Shown here in pieces: positions 8,667-15,982 of a stretch of 56,393 bases of DNA (within the stretch, counting starts at the first letter, position 1; each line of letters opens with the position of its first letter). The stretch comes from Bacteroidota bacterium (GTDB lineage Bacteria > Bacteroidota > Bacteroidia > Bacteroidales > UBA4417), in contig JAKLFM010000016.1 of assembly GCA_022711175.1 (NCBI GenBank), positions 1-56,393 on the forward strand. The letters are read 5' to 3'. A program made the position numbers and the translations under genes. The notes beneath the pieces are model-generated. The model had not been told where the DNA came from, made no database searches, and was given only the letters and a program-made list of their open reading frames with translations.

Positions 8667-10226
8667 ATGCTCGATATGCTCAAATTCGACCTGCCTAAAG
8701 AACAGGCCAACATTATTAAAGTGATAGGCGTAGGCGGTGGTGGCAGCAATGCCGTTACTCATATGTTTAAACAAGGAATCAAAGGTGTTGATTTCTTCAT
8801 TTGCAATACTGATGCCCAGGCACTCGCTATCAGCCCCGTTCCCAACAAAATTCAACTTGGTGCTACAGGCCTTGGAGCAGGTTCGCGCCCTGATGTGGGA
8901 CGTGAAGCCGCATTGCAGAAAGCCGACGAAATTCGTGAAATGTTCCTTTCCAATACATCAATGCTGTTTATTACAGCCGGAATGGGTGGCGGAACAGGAA
9001 CCGGAGCCGCTCCGGTGATTGCCCAGGTTGCCCGTGAACTCGGCATACTTACCGTTGGCATTGTCACAAAACCGTTTGCTTTCGAAGGCCGCAAACGCGA
9101 CCAGTTTGCCGATGCAGGAATCGAAGAGCTAAAGAAATATGTTGATACAATTCTTGTCATATGCAATGATAAACTCCTCGATCTGCAGGGCGATCTTAAA
9201 CTCAGCCAGGCATTCGGCAAAGCCGACGATGTACTTACCATTGCAGCTAAAGGGATTGCCGAAATTATTACTGTTACCGGACGCATCAATGTTGACTTTG
9301 AAGATGTTAAAACCGTTATGCTTAAGAGCGGCAAAGCCATCATGGGAGCCGGAATGGCTGAAGGGCAAGACAGGGCAATTGATGCTGTGCAGATGGCACT
9401 CAATTCGCCACTCCTCGATGATACCGATATAAAAGGCGCCGACAATATTTTGCTCTACATCACATCGGGCAAAAACGAATTATCACTCGAAGAGCTCAAT
9501 GAGATCACCAATTACATTACCGATCAGGCAGGGCAGGAAGCCAACCTGATATGGGGTGACAGTATTGATGATACACTGGATGACGAAATATCCATCACAT
9601 TGATTGCCACTGGCTTCGATAAACGCGACAAGATTGTTCATAACATCGATGGTTCCGAACAGTACAAACCAATGATGAACCTGCCGGTGAACAAGTCTTC
9701 AGAAATACAGGAAGTTACACTTGTTTCAAAAGAGAATATTCCGGCTGAACCTATTGAACCTCCCCAGCGTATCTCAGTTGCTGCACCCGATCTTACCGTC
9801 CCATCGTTTGAAACATCGCAACATGCAATCAAACCTGAAGAACAATTAAGGGAGGTAGATGCAGAGCCGGAAATACTTTTCAGGCCTGCTTCCCCGGTAA
9901 AACAGGCTCCCGAACTTGAGATCACCAATCCGGTACTTGAAAGCAATCATCAAACGGATACCGAAGTTAAAAAAGCTGCGCCTCCGGTTGAACATGTTCA
10001 GCAGGACCGTATTTCAAAGCTCAAAGAAATGAGTATGCATCTGAAGAAACCGGGCAGTATTGAAGAACTCGAACGCCAACCGGCTTATATGCGCCGCGGC
10101 ATCGATCTTCCCGATGCTTCATCATCAAACGAGAACGGGCAGTCGCGTTATACCGTTGGACTCGACGGCAGCCCTCAGTCAGGACTCAGGGAAAACAACT
10201 CTTTCCTTCACGACAACGTTGATTAA
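8667..10226 (+). CDS. ftsZ: Cell division GTPase FtsZ
   Basis: FtsZ is the tubulin-like GTPase that forms the division ring. The GTPase core (about residues 15-320) has GVGGGGSNAV at 21-30, NTDAQAL, and the tubulin signature GGGTGTG at 107-113. A long acidic, proline-rich linker (about 330-460) follows, then the conserved C-terminal peptide QPAYMRR at about 471-477, which binds FtsA and other partners. Unlike in E. coli, about 42 more residues follow this peptide and end in NNSFLHDNVD, a tail I recognise from Bacteroidetes FtsZ. The start has one of the few clear Shine-Dalgarno sites here (CGGAGGA at 8655-8661), suiting high expression. Confidence 0.98.
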   Translation: MLDMLKFDLPKEQANIIKVIGVGGGGSNAVTHMFKQGIKGVDFFICNTDAQALAISPVPNKIQLGATGLGAGSRPDVGREAALQKADEIREMFLSNTSMLFITAGMGGGTGTGAAPVIAQVARELGILTVGIVTKPFAFEGRKRDQFADAGIEELKKYVDTILVICNDKLLDLQGDLKLSQAFGKADDVLTIAAKGIAEIITVTGRINVDFEDVKTVMLKSGKAIMGAGMAEGQDRAIDAVQMALNSPLLDDTDIKGADNILLYITSGKNELSLEELNEITNYITDQAGQEANLIWGDSIDDTLDDEISITLIATGFDKRDKIVHNIDGSEQYKPMMNLPVNKSSEIQEVTLVSKENIPAEPIEPPQRISVAAPDLTVPSFETSQHAIKPEEQLREVDAEPEILFRPASPVKQAPELEITNPVLESNHQTDTEVKKAAPPVEHVQQDRISKLKEMSMHLKKPGSIEELERQPAYMRRGIDLPDASSSNENGQSRYTVGLDGSPQSGLRENNSFLHDNVD

Positions 10227-10244
10227 TACAAAATAAATTCCGTT

Positions 10245-10703
10245 ATGGAACTTGAAAAACTTATCAACGACGATATAAAGCAAACCATGCTTGCCCGCGA
10301 TAACCGCAAACTCGAAGCCCTGCGGGCTATCAAGGCTGCTTTATTGCTCGAAAAAACCGGTAAAGACCTGAACTGGAATGGAGAAATACCCGAAGAAGTT
10401 GAGCTTAAGCTTTTGCAGAAGCTGGTAAAAATGCGCCGCGAAAGTGCTGAACTCTATAAAGCACAAAACCGGCCCGATCTTGTTGAAGAAGAATTGTTTC
10501 AGGCTTCGATCATTGAAAAGTATTTACCTGCTCAAATGGATGAAGCTGAAATTGAAGCTACTGTCAAGTCGGTGATCAACCAAACCGGTGCTCAAACAAT
10601 GAAAGATATGGGCAAGGTTATGGGCATAGCATCAAAAACCCTGGCAGGCAAAGCCGACAATAAAACCCTTTCCGAAATTGTGAAACGACTGCTTGGTTCC
10701 TAA
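10245..10703 (+). CDS. GatB/YqeY domain protein
   Basis: This 152-residue protein matches the YqeY family, a helical fold also found as the tRNA-binding tail of the amidotransferase subunit GatB. Visible features are the N-terminal pattern LEKLINDDIKQTMLARD, the central IEKYLPAQMDEAEIE and the late MKDMGKVMG stretch. The family may act on tRNA or its aminoacylation, but its function as a stand-alone protein is not settled. It begins 18 bases after ftsZ, so it is the last gene of the division transcript, and the bidirectional terminator at 10729-10760 follows. It is not a full GatB: the kinase-like amidotransferase domain is absent. Confidence 0.9.
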   Translation: MELEKLINDDIKQTMLARDNRKLEALRAIKAALLLEKTGKDLNWNGEIPEEVELKLLQKLVKMRRESAELYKAQNRPDLVEEELFQASIIEKYLPAQMDEAEIEATVKSVINQTGAQTMKDMGKVMGIASKTLAGKADNKTLSEIVKRLLGS

Positions 10704-10728
10704 ACCTTGTTAACTTGTATTTACGTGT

Positions 10729-10760
10729 AAAAGCCCTGTCAGTCGATGGCAGGGCTTTTT
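10729..10760. terminator. Bidirectional rho-independent terminator between yqeY and tsf
   Basis: AAAAGCCCTG (10729-10738) and CAGGGCTTTT (10750-10759) are perfect complements, extended by two more pairs around a 7-base loop. A T-run follows on the plus strand and the arm's own A-run gives one on the minus strand. It ends the mur/fts transcript and can also stop readthrough from tsf. Confidence 0.9.
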
Positions 10761-10770
10761 ACATAAAATA

Positions 10771-10792
10771 ACCGCCCCTTTGCGGAGGCGGC
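10771..10792 (-). terminator. Weak terminator-like hairpin downstream of tsf
   Basis: On the minus strand the GC-rich arms CCGCC (10791-10787) and GGCGG (10776-10772) pair 23 bases after the tsf stop and are followed by a T-rich tract (TTATTTTA). It probably acts together with the stronger shared hairpin just beyond it. Confidence 0.5.
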
Positions 10793-10813
10793 TTTAAGGG
10801 AAATGAAACTCAA

Positions 10814-11647
10814 TTATGCTCCTAACTGTAAGCGGTAGAAGCTTTTAACAGTGAGTTCTTTATCGGTTTTCTGTATAAACTCGCGAACCGAAAGTTTGCT
10901 GTCGTTAATGAATTCCTGGTTGAGCAGGGTGCTTTCCTTGTAAAACTTATTGAGCTTGCCAAGAGCAATCTTTTCGAGCATCTCTTCAGGTTTACCTTCG
11001 GCACGAGCCTGTTCCTTGCCAATTTCAATTTCGCGGGCAATTACATCTTCAGATACATCGTCCTTATCAACAGCGATGGGGCTCATAGCAGCTGCCTGCA
11101 TGGCAACGAATTTACCAACCTCGTCAAAGCCAAGAACATTGGCTTTGTTGAAACCTAACACTGTGGCAAGCCTGTTGCCAAAATGGTTGTATGCAACAAC
11201 AGCAGGAGCTTCGATACAATGATAGTGGGCAAGTTCCATTTTTTCGCCGGTTTTACCGGTAAGGTCGGTTACACCTTCGGCAACAGTGCGGCCGTTAATC
11301 GTCAGCGACTTCAGGGCATCAAGGCTGGCGGGTTTAACTTCGATGGCCAGGTTGATGAGCTTATGGGCGAAATCAACAAATTCTTCATTTTTAGCTACAA
11401 AGTCAGTTTCGCAGTTCAGCATAATGATTGCACCAAACGTTTTGCTTTCGTTCACTTTTGCGATAACGATTCCCTGGTTGGCATCACGGTCGGCGCGTTT
11501 TACGGCCAGTTTTTGTCCTTTTTTGCGGAGAATATCAATAGCCTTGTCGAAATCGCCATCCGATTCTACCAGGGCGTTTTTACAGTCCATCATTCCGGCG
11601 CCAGTCATCTGGCGCAGTTTGTTAACTTCAGCAGCAGTAATAGCCAT
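10814..11647 (-). CDS. tsf: Translation elongation factor Ts
   Basis: EF-Ts exchanges GDP for GTP on EF-Tu. The protein (277 residues) begins with the UBA-like N-terminal domain containing KLRQMTGAGMMDCKNAL, then shows the core motif ETDFVAKNEEF typical of the dimerisation domain, and ends with the helical region usual for the family. It is the downstream partner of rpsB, 81 bases after its stop; that spacer contains a perfect hairpin at 11675-11698. The rpsB-tsf pair is widespread in bacteria. Termination is by the two hairpins at 10729-10792. Confidence 0.97.
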   Translation of the reverse strand: MAITAAEVNKLRQMTGAGMMDCKNALVESDGDFDKAIDILRKKGQKLAVKRADRDANQGIVIAKVNESKTFGAIIMLNCETDFVAKNEEFVDFAHKLINLAIEVKPASLDALKSLTINGRTVAEGVTDLTGKTGEKMELAHYHCIEAPAVVAYNHFGNRLATVLGFNKANVLGFDEVGKFVAMQAAAMSPIAVDKDDVSEDVIAREIEIGKEQARAEGKPEEMLEKIALGKLNKFYKESTLLNQEFINDSKLSVREFIQKTDKELTVKSFYRLQLGA

Positions 11648-11674
11648 TGTATTATGTATTTTGTGTTATTGATA

Positions 11675-11698
11675 AGGGACGCATTGGCTTGCGTCCCT
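11675..11698 (-). promoter_or_regulatory. Intercistronic hairpin between rpsB and tsf
   Basis: Reading the minus strand, AGGGACGCA (11698-11690) pairs perfectly with TGCGTCCCT (11683-11675) around a 6-base loop. Only TTAT follows, so it is at best a weak attenuator; it may instead set the ratio of S2 to EF-Ts or protect an RNA end. An intercistronic structure at this place is known in E. coli; function here is inferred. Confidence 0.55.
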
Positions 11699-11728
11699 CG
11701 AAATTTGTTACTTGTTTTTCAGAACCTC

Positions 11729-12646
11729 TTAAGGCCTGCTTTTGCGGGGAGCTCCGCCACCGGGCTTACGTGCAACAACTTTGCGGGGACGCTTGGCACG
11801 TTCTTCACCTGATTCTTCGGCAGCCAGACGTTTCTTACGTGCTGCTTCGCGGGCTTCATCATCCATATCTTCTTCCTCTTCTTCGGCTTCCGATACAATG
11901 CGAACTCCATGCTCATCATATTCTTCATGCTCGTCGTCGGCACGTTTATCGCGGTCGAGTTTACGTTCGGCAAGTCCTTCTTCAATGGCTTCAACCATTT
12001 TTTTAACAACCAGCGCGATTGATTTTGAGGCGTCGTCGTTGGCCGGAATGGGAAATTCAACAAGATTTGGGTCGCTGTTGGTATCAACGATGGCGAAGGT
12101 GGGGATATTAAGTTTTCGAGCTTCGGCAACGGCGATGTGTTCTTTCATAATGTCAACAACGAAAACTGCCGAGGGTAACTTGTTAAGTTCAGCAATTGAG
12201 CCAAGGTTTTTCTCCAGTTTGGCACGTTCGCGGGTAATTTGAAGGCGCTCACGTTTCGAAATGTTGTTGAAACTTGGGCTGCTCATCAGTTTGTCAATCG
12301 ACGACATTTTTTTCACCGCTTTGCGGATGGTAGCAAAATTGGTAAGCATACCGCCAGGCCAGCGTTCAGTAACATAAGGCATGTTGACAGGCTTTACAAG
12401 CTCGGCAACAAGTTCTTTTGCCTGTTTTTTGGTAGCAACAAAAAGCACTTTCTTTCCGCTTTTGGCGATCTGTTTCAGCGCGCCGGCGGCTTCGTCAATT
12501 TTGGCTATGGTTTTGTAGAGGTCAATAATATGAATTCCGTTGCGCTCCATAAAAATGTACGGAGCCATGTTGGGATTCCATTTGCGGCGCAGGTGACCGA
12601 AGTGCGAACCTGCATCCAGTAGTTCATCAAAGGTGGTTCTTGCCAT
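11729..12646 (-). CDS. rpsB: 30S ribosomal protein S2 with a charged C-terminal extension
   Basis: S2 binds late on the back of the 30S subunit. The first 228 residues are a normal S2: GSHFGHLRRKWNP at 13-25, ERNGIHIIDL, TKKQAKELV, the WPGGMLTNF motif, and NSDPNLVEFPIPANDDA near the end of the core. About 77 residues follow that E. coli S2 lacks: first acidic (a run of glutamates), then basic and proline/glycine-rich, ending APRKSRP. The start has a good Shine-Dalgarno site (AGGAG) in its leader. It lies 118 bases after rpsI, and this spacer carries an inverted repeat. Confidence 0.97.
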   Translation of the reverse strand: MARTTFDELLDAGSHFGHLRRKWNPNMAPYIFMERNGIHIIDLYKTIAKIDEAAGALKQIAKSGKKVLFVATKKQAKELVAELVKPVNMPYVTERWPGGMLTNFATIRKAVKKMSSIDKLMSSPSFNNISKRERLQITRERAKLEKNLGSIAELNKLPSAVFVVDIMKEHIAVAEARKLNIPTFAIVDTNSDPNLVEFPIPANDDASKSIALVVKKMVEAIEEGLAERKLDRDKRADDEHEEYDEHGVRIVSEAEEEEEDMDDEAREAARKKRLAAEESGEERAKRPRKVVARKPGGGAPRKSRP

Positions 12647-12690
12647 TTTTGTTTTTCTCCTGATTTATTAGTTTACATTCTGTAGAAGGC

Positions 12691-12732
12691 AATTGCCAGG
12701 TAGTCCGCGCATAAAGCGAAGTCCTGGCAATT
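12691..12732 (-). promoter_or_regulatory. Leader stem-loop upstream of rpsB
   Basis: AATTGCCAGG (12732-12723 read on the minus strand) pairs perfectly with CCTGGCAATT (12700-12691), enclosing 22 bases. It lies 44 bases before the rpsB start, has no T-run after it, and so resembles a leader structure more than a terminator. S2 is known to repress its own operon in E. coli; an S2-binding leader is a plausible reading but the sequence does not prove it. Confidence 0.5.
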
Positions 12733-12764
12733 TAGATACTAAACTTCCTTCACACACATATTTT

Positions 12765-13151
12765 TTAACGCTTGCTGAACTGGAAGCGTTTACGGGCTTT
12801 TTTCTGTCCGAATTTCTTACGTTCAACCATACGGGGGTCACGCATAAGGAAACCTTCCTTTTTAAGTGCCGGACGTAATTCGGGATCAACTTCGCAAAGT
12901 GAACGGGAAATTCCGTGGCGGAGGGCTTCGGCTTGTCCTTTGATGCCACCACCGTCCAAATTAACAGCAACATCGAATTTTGCTACTGTGTTGGTAACAA
13001 CAAATGGCTGTTCCACAATGTTTTGCAGAATGGCTGTGGGGAAATATTCCTTGTAATCCCTGCCGTTAACAGTGATGATTCCGTTTCCTTCCTTGAGATA
13101 AACCCTGGCGACGGCACATTTACGCCTGCCGACCGTTTTTGTATTCTCCAT
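12765..13151 (-). CDS. rpsI: 30S ribosomal protein S9
   Basis: S9 contacts the P-site tRNA with its C-terminal tail. The protein (128 residues) has the usual [13 protein letters not shown]-terminal stretch, the [17 protein letters not shown] core and the basic tail ending RKRFQFSKR, whose last residues reach the decoding centre. It begins 5 bases after rplM ends, the near-universal rplM-rpsI pair, and shares the rplM promoter. Length and end match the family; there is nothing odd. Confidence 0.98.
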   Translation of the reverse strand: MENTKTVGRRKCAVARVYLKEGNGIITVNGRDYKEYFPTAILQNIVEQPFVVTNTVAKFDVAVNLDGGGIKGQAEALRHGISRSLCEVDPELRPALKKEGFLMRDPRMVERKKFGQKKARKRFQFSKR

Positions 13152-13156
13152 GCTGG

Positions 13157-13612
13157 TTATTTAATTTCGTGAATATTGATCAGTTTGGGTTGCTGAGCCT
13201 GGTGATCATGCTCTGAACCGGCAAATACGCGCAGGTTACGGAACAGATCGCTGCCAAGGCGGGTTTTGGGCAACATGCCGCGAACGGCTTCTTCAACCAG
13301 GAAGGTAGGCTTTTTGCGAAGCATTTCTTTGGCTGTACCTATCTTTTGGCCGCCGGGATATCCTGAATAATGAATGTATTCCTTTTCATTCATTTTGGCG
13401 CCGGTAAGGCGAACCTTGTCGGCATTGATGATGATCACGTTATCGCCACAATCGAGGTGGGGAGTATAATTGGTTTTATACTTTCCGCGAAGGATGGCTG
13501 CTACCTTGGTAGCCAAACGTCCCAATACTTCATTTTCGGCATCCACAAGAACCCACTCCTTTTTTATTTCGCCGCCTTTTGGGGTTTGTGTTTTGTAACT
13601 CAATGTATTCAT
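13157..13612 (-). CDS. rplM: 50S ribosomal protein L13
   Basis: L13 is an early-assembly protein of the 50S subunit. The protein (151 residues) contains [38 protein letters not shown] and the [10 protein letters not shown] motif, all family hallmarks. The frame is open upstream to 13672, but the residues before [11 protein letters not shown] do not belong to the family and would overlap the promoter, so the ATG at 13612 is used. It is the first gene of the rplM-rpsI-rpsB-tsf run, driven by a promoter at 13670-13701. Confidence 0.97.
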   Translation of the reverse strand: MNTLSYKTQTPKGGEIKKEWVLVDAENEVLGRLATKVAAILRGKYKTNYTPHLDCGDNVIIINADKVRLTGAKMNEKEYIHYSGYPGGQKIGTAKEMLRKKPTFLVEEAVRGMLPKTRLGSDLFRNLRVFAGSEHDHQAQQPKLINIHEIK

Positions 13613-13669
13613 CGGTTTCTGTAATAAGCTGTTAATCAAAAATCTCCCTCTTTCTTCTGAAAAGGGGTG

Positions 13670-13701
13670 CAAAATTATGACTTAATTTCCGATTAACCAA
13701 A
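13670..13701 (-). promoter_or_regulatory. Promoter of the rplM ribosomal operon
   Basis: On the minus strand TTTG (13701-13698) lies 20 bases before TAATTTTG (13677-13670), a full match to the Bacteroidetes -33/-7 pattern (TTTG, TAnnTTTG). The predicted RNA start near 13664 gives a leader of about 50 bases. Confidence 0.65.
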
Positions 13702-13783
13702 ATTTGCTAACAATATTTTGTTGGTAAAAACCCGGGACATTTTTTGACGTCTGAAAAATCGATTTTACATTCAAAAAAAGATT

Positions 13784-13791
13784 TATATTTG
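13784..13791 (+). promoter_or_regulatory. -7 box of the tRNA-Pro gene
   Basis: TATATTTG fits the TAnnTTTG consensus and ends 16 bases before the mature tRNA. No clear -33 TTTG is present at the usual distance. Confidence 0.5.
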
Positions 13792-13807
13792 CAGCCGCTA
13801 AACGGAT

Positions 13808-13881
13808 CGGGGTGTGGCGCAGTTGGCTAGCGTACTTGCATGGGGTGCAAGTGGTCGTCAGTTCGAGTCTGACCACTCCGA
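13808..13881 (+). tRNA. tRNA-Pro (anticodon GGG)
   Basis: A full cloverleaf can be folded by eye in 74 bases. The acceptor CGGGGTG pairs with CACTCCG (one G-T pair), the D arm is GCGC/GCGT, the anticodon stem CTTGC/GCAAG encloses the loop ATGGGGT with anticodon GGG, the variable loop has 5 bases, and the T arm GTCAG/CTGAC encloses TTCGAGT. The discriminator is A and CCA is not encoded. It reads proline codons CCC and CCU. It has its own promoter and a terminator right after it. Confidence 0.95.
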
Positions 13882-13885
13882 CAAA

Positions 13886-13928
13886 AACAACCAGGCTTCT
13901 GAAATTTCGGAAGCCTGGTTTGTTTTTA
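13886..13928. terminator. Bidirectional terminator shared by tRNA-Pro and the DEAD-box helicase gene
   Basis: AACCAGGCTTC (13889-13899) and GAAGCCTGGTT (13910-13920) pair perfectly, and the bases between can pair further. A T-run follows on the plus strand, and the A-rich stretch 13883-13890 gives one on the minus strand, so it serves both convergent transcripts. Confidence 0.9.
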
Positions 13929-13947
13929 CCGGTTAAACTTCTGACAG

Positions 13948-15702
13948 TCAAAACCTTTTTCTCTTCTTACCTTCTTTAGGGTTACGATCACCAAAAAAAG
14001 GATCATTATCGGATTTCCATTTCCTTTTGCCTTCCTGCCTGGGAAATCCCTGATCGTTTGAATTCCTTGGTTTATAATCGGTACGGGTACTTCCCCCTGA
14101 TTTTTTTCTGGTTCGCTGCCCTTCAGCTACATCAACCCTCACGGGCCTGTTGTTATAAAACTTGCCCTTGAAAGATTGTGTGAACTTATCAATATACCGG
14201 CTGTCAATTTCAACAAATGAAAAAGTATCGCCGATTTCTATTTTGCCGATTTTCATGTCGCGTACACTCACGAAGTCATTGATTACACCGATAAGTTTTG
14301 GTGGAATGAGCCCGTCCTTCCGTCCAATGCTCATGAAAACGCGGGTGAAATTGTTAGCTGACTGGGCTTCGCGGCTTTCGTCCACATTCAGGTCGCCGGC
14401 ATCGCGGTAATAGTCGAGGAACCTGTTAAACTCAACCGATACAAACCGTTTGATCAACTCTTCCTGCGACATCCACTTGAGTTTCTTATAGATTACCGGG
14501 AGAAATTCCTCAACTTCTTCTTCGTTCACCTCAACATTTTCCATTTTCTCAATAACATGGTAAAGTTGTTTCTCGCAGATTTGGTGTCCCGAAGGGATTT
14601 TTGCCTGCGAGAACTCTTTGCCAACCTGCTTCTCGAGCAGGCGAATTTTATGTTTTTCCTTCAGGTTAATGATGGAGATGCTGATTCCCGATCTGCCTGC
14701 CCTGCCGGTTCTTCCGCTCCTGTGAACATATATCTCCAGTTCATCCGGCATGTTGTAATTAATCACATGAGTGAGATCGTCAACATCAATACCGCGAGCT
14801 GCGACATCTGTGGCAACCAGCATCTTTAAATGCCTGATCCTGAATTTATTCATTACATAATCGCGCTGGCTTTGGCTCAGGTCGCCATGCAAAGCCTCGG
14901 CGCTGTAGCCGTCGCGGATCAGCGAATCGGCAATCTCCTGCGTTTCCTGGCGTGTACGGCAAAAAACAATGCCATATATGTTTGGATAATAGTCGGCAAT
15001 ACGTTTCAGTACTTTGTAACGGTCGCGGGCATGGGCTATATAATATAGGTGTTTCACAGTTGAGGCTCCTTTTCCGCGCTGGCCTATGGTAATGGTTTCG
15101 GGCGATTTCATGTATTTCATCGCAATCTGCTCCACTTCGTTGGGCATGGTTGCTGAAAAAAGAAAAGTCCGCCTTGTTTTTGGCGTGTGGCCAATAATGG
15201 CGCTCACATCTTCCTCAAAGCCCATATTGAGCATCTCATCTGCTTCGTCGAGAACGAGGAACCGGATGTTGCCGAGTTTAATATTCCCCCTGTTGATCAT
15301 ATCAATCATACGGCCCGGGGTTGCGACAATGATCTGCGGCCCGGCTGCCAGCTCTTTCAATTGGCCCTGAAATCCGGCACCGCCATAAATAGGAGTGATC
15401 CTGATACCTGGTGAGTATTTGGAGTAATCCCTCAGGTCGTTGGCTATCTGAACGCAGAGTTCCCGTGTTGGAGCAAGCATAAGTGCCTGAGGATGCCTGA
15501 TTTCTGATTCAATCATTTGCAGGATAGGCAAGCCAAAGGCTGCCGTTTTTCCGGTTCCAGTTTGGGCAAGGCCAACAAGGTCGGATGTTGTTTCGAGGAA
15601 TTTAGGAATGATTTCCTGCTGAACAGGCATCGGTGTTTCAAAACCCAGTTCCTGGATTGCCCGCAAAAGTTGCGGGTTTAAATTTAATTCTGAAAAGTTC
15701 AC
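13948..15702 (-). CDS. deaD: ATP-dependent DEAD-box RNA helicase (DeaD/CsdA type)
   Basis: This 584-residue protein has all the motifs of a DEAD-box RNA unwinding enzyme: the Q motif near FETPMPVQQ, AQTGTGKTAAF (ATP loop), PTRELCVQ, VLDEADEML, SAT, HGDLSQSQRD, and YVHRSGRTGRAG. After the two RecA-like domains comes a DbpA-like RNA-binding domain (about residues 465-535) and a basic arginine/lysine-rich tail ending KKRKRF. Such proteins help ribosome assembly and RNA turnover, often under cold stress. A promoter with both elements lies at 15806-15835, leaving a leader near 97 bases, which is long compared with its neighbours. The exact subfamily (deaD, cshA or dbpA) is less certain than the helicase call. 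Confidence 0.93.
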   Translation of the reverse strand: MNFSELNLNPQLLRAIQELGFETPMPVQQEIIPKFLETTSDLVGLAQTGTGKTAAFGLPILQMIESEIRHPQALMLAPTRELCVQIANDLRDYSKYSPGIRITPIYGGAGFQGQLKELAAGPQIIVATPGRMIDMINRGNIKLGNIRFLVLDEADEMLNMGFEEDVSAIIGHTPKTRRTFLFSATMPNEVEQIAMKYMKSPETITIGQRGKGASTVKHLYYIAHARDRYKVLKRIADYYPNIYGIVFCRTRQETQEIADSLIRDGYSAEALHGDLSQSQRDYVMNKFRIRHLKMLVATDVAARGIDVDDLTHVINYNMPDELEIYVHRSGRTGRAGRSGISISIINLKEKHKIRLLEKQVGKEFSQAKIPSGHQICEKQLYHVIEKMENVEVNEEEVEEFLPVIYKKLKWMSQEELIKRFVSVEFNRFLDYYRDAGDLNVDESREAQSANNFTRVFMSIGRKDGLIPPKLIGVINDFVSVRDMKIGKIEIGDTFSFVEIDSRYIDKFTQSFKGKFYNNRPVRVDVAEGQRTRKKSGGSTRTDYKPRNSNDQGFPRQEGKRKWKSDNDPFFGDRNPKEGKKRKRF

Positions 15703-15805
15703 GTGACAATGATAAATGATGGAGACCTGCGGGATTTGTAAGACGCTGAAAGCTAATGCTAAAGAAACCGTTGTGCAATTAAGCAGGTCATTTTACGAAT
15801 TGCGG

Positions 15806-15835
15806 CAAAGGTACTCTTTTTTAGAATACCACCAA
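15806..15835 (-). promoter_or_regulatory. Promoter of the DEAD-box helicase gene
   Basis: On the minus strand TTG (15835-15833) lies 19 bases before TACCTTTG (15813-15806), the Bacteroidetes pattern. Initiation near 15800 leaves a leader of about 97 bases, in contrast to the very short leaders elsewhere in this window. Confidence 0.55.
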
Positions 15836-15955
15836 CCGAATGAAATTCAGGAATTTAGAGAAATTTTTCCGATTTAGGTATTTCTTAATAGCCAGTAACC
15901 ATGCAATGTTAACAAAGTATGAAAAGTGACAAACGGAACACTACTTTTGAATTGG

Positions 15956-15963
15956 TATCTTTG
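15956..15963 (+). promoter_or_regulatory. -7 box of purL
   Basis: TATCTTTG matches TAnnTTTG and ends 19 bases before the purL ATG, predicting a leader of only about 14 bases. No good -33 element is seen, and no purine riboswitch is recognisable in the 280-base gap between deaD and purL. Confidence 0.5.
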
Positions 15964-15982
15964 CATTTCGAAATAAAAGCAT

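Noticed and set aside
11742..12242. Long open frame (166 codons) antisense to rpsB
   Set aside because: It is the mirror of the rpsB charged tail; serine/alanine-rich composition follows from the reverse complement of Glu/Arg codons, and no start signal or family is visible.
13682..13951. Minus-strand frame across the tRNA-Pro gene
   Set aside because: It covers the tRNA, its terminator and the promoter region; not a protein gene.
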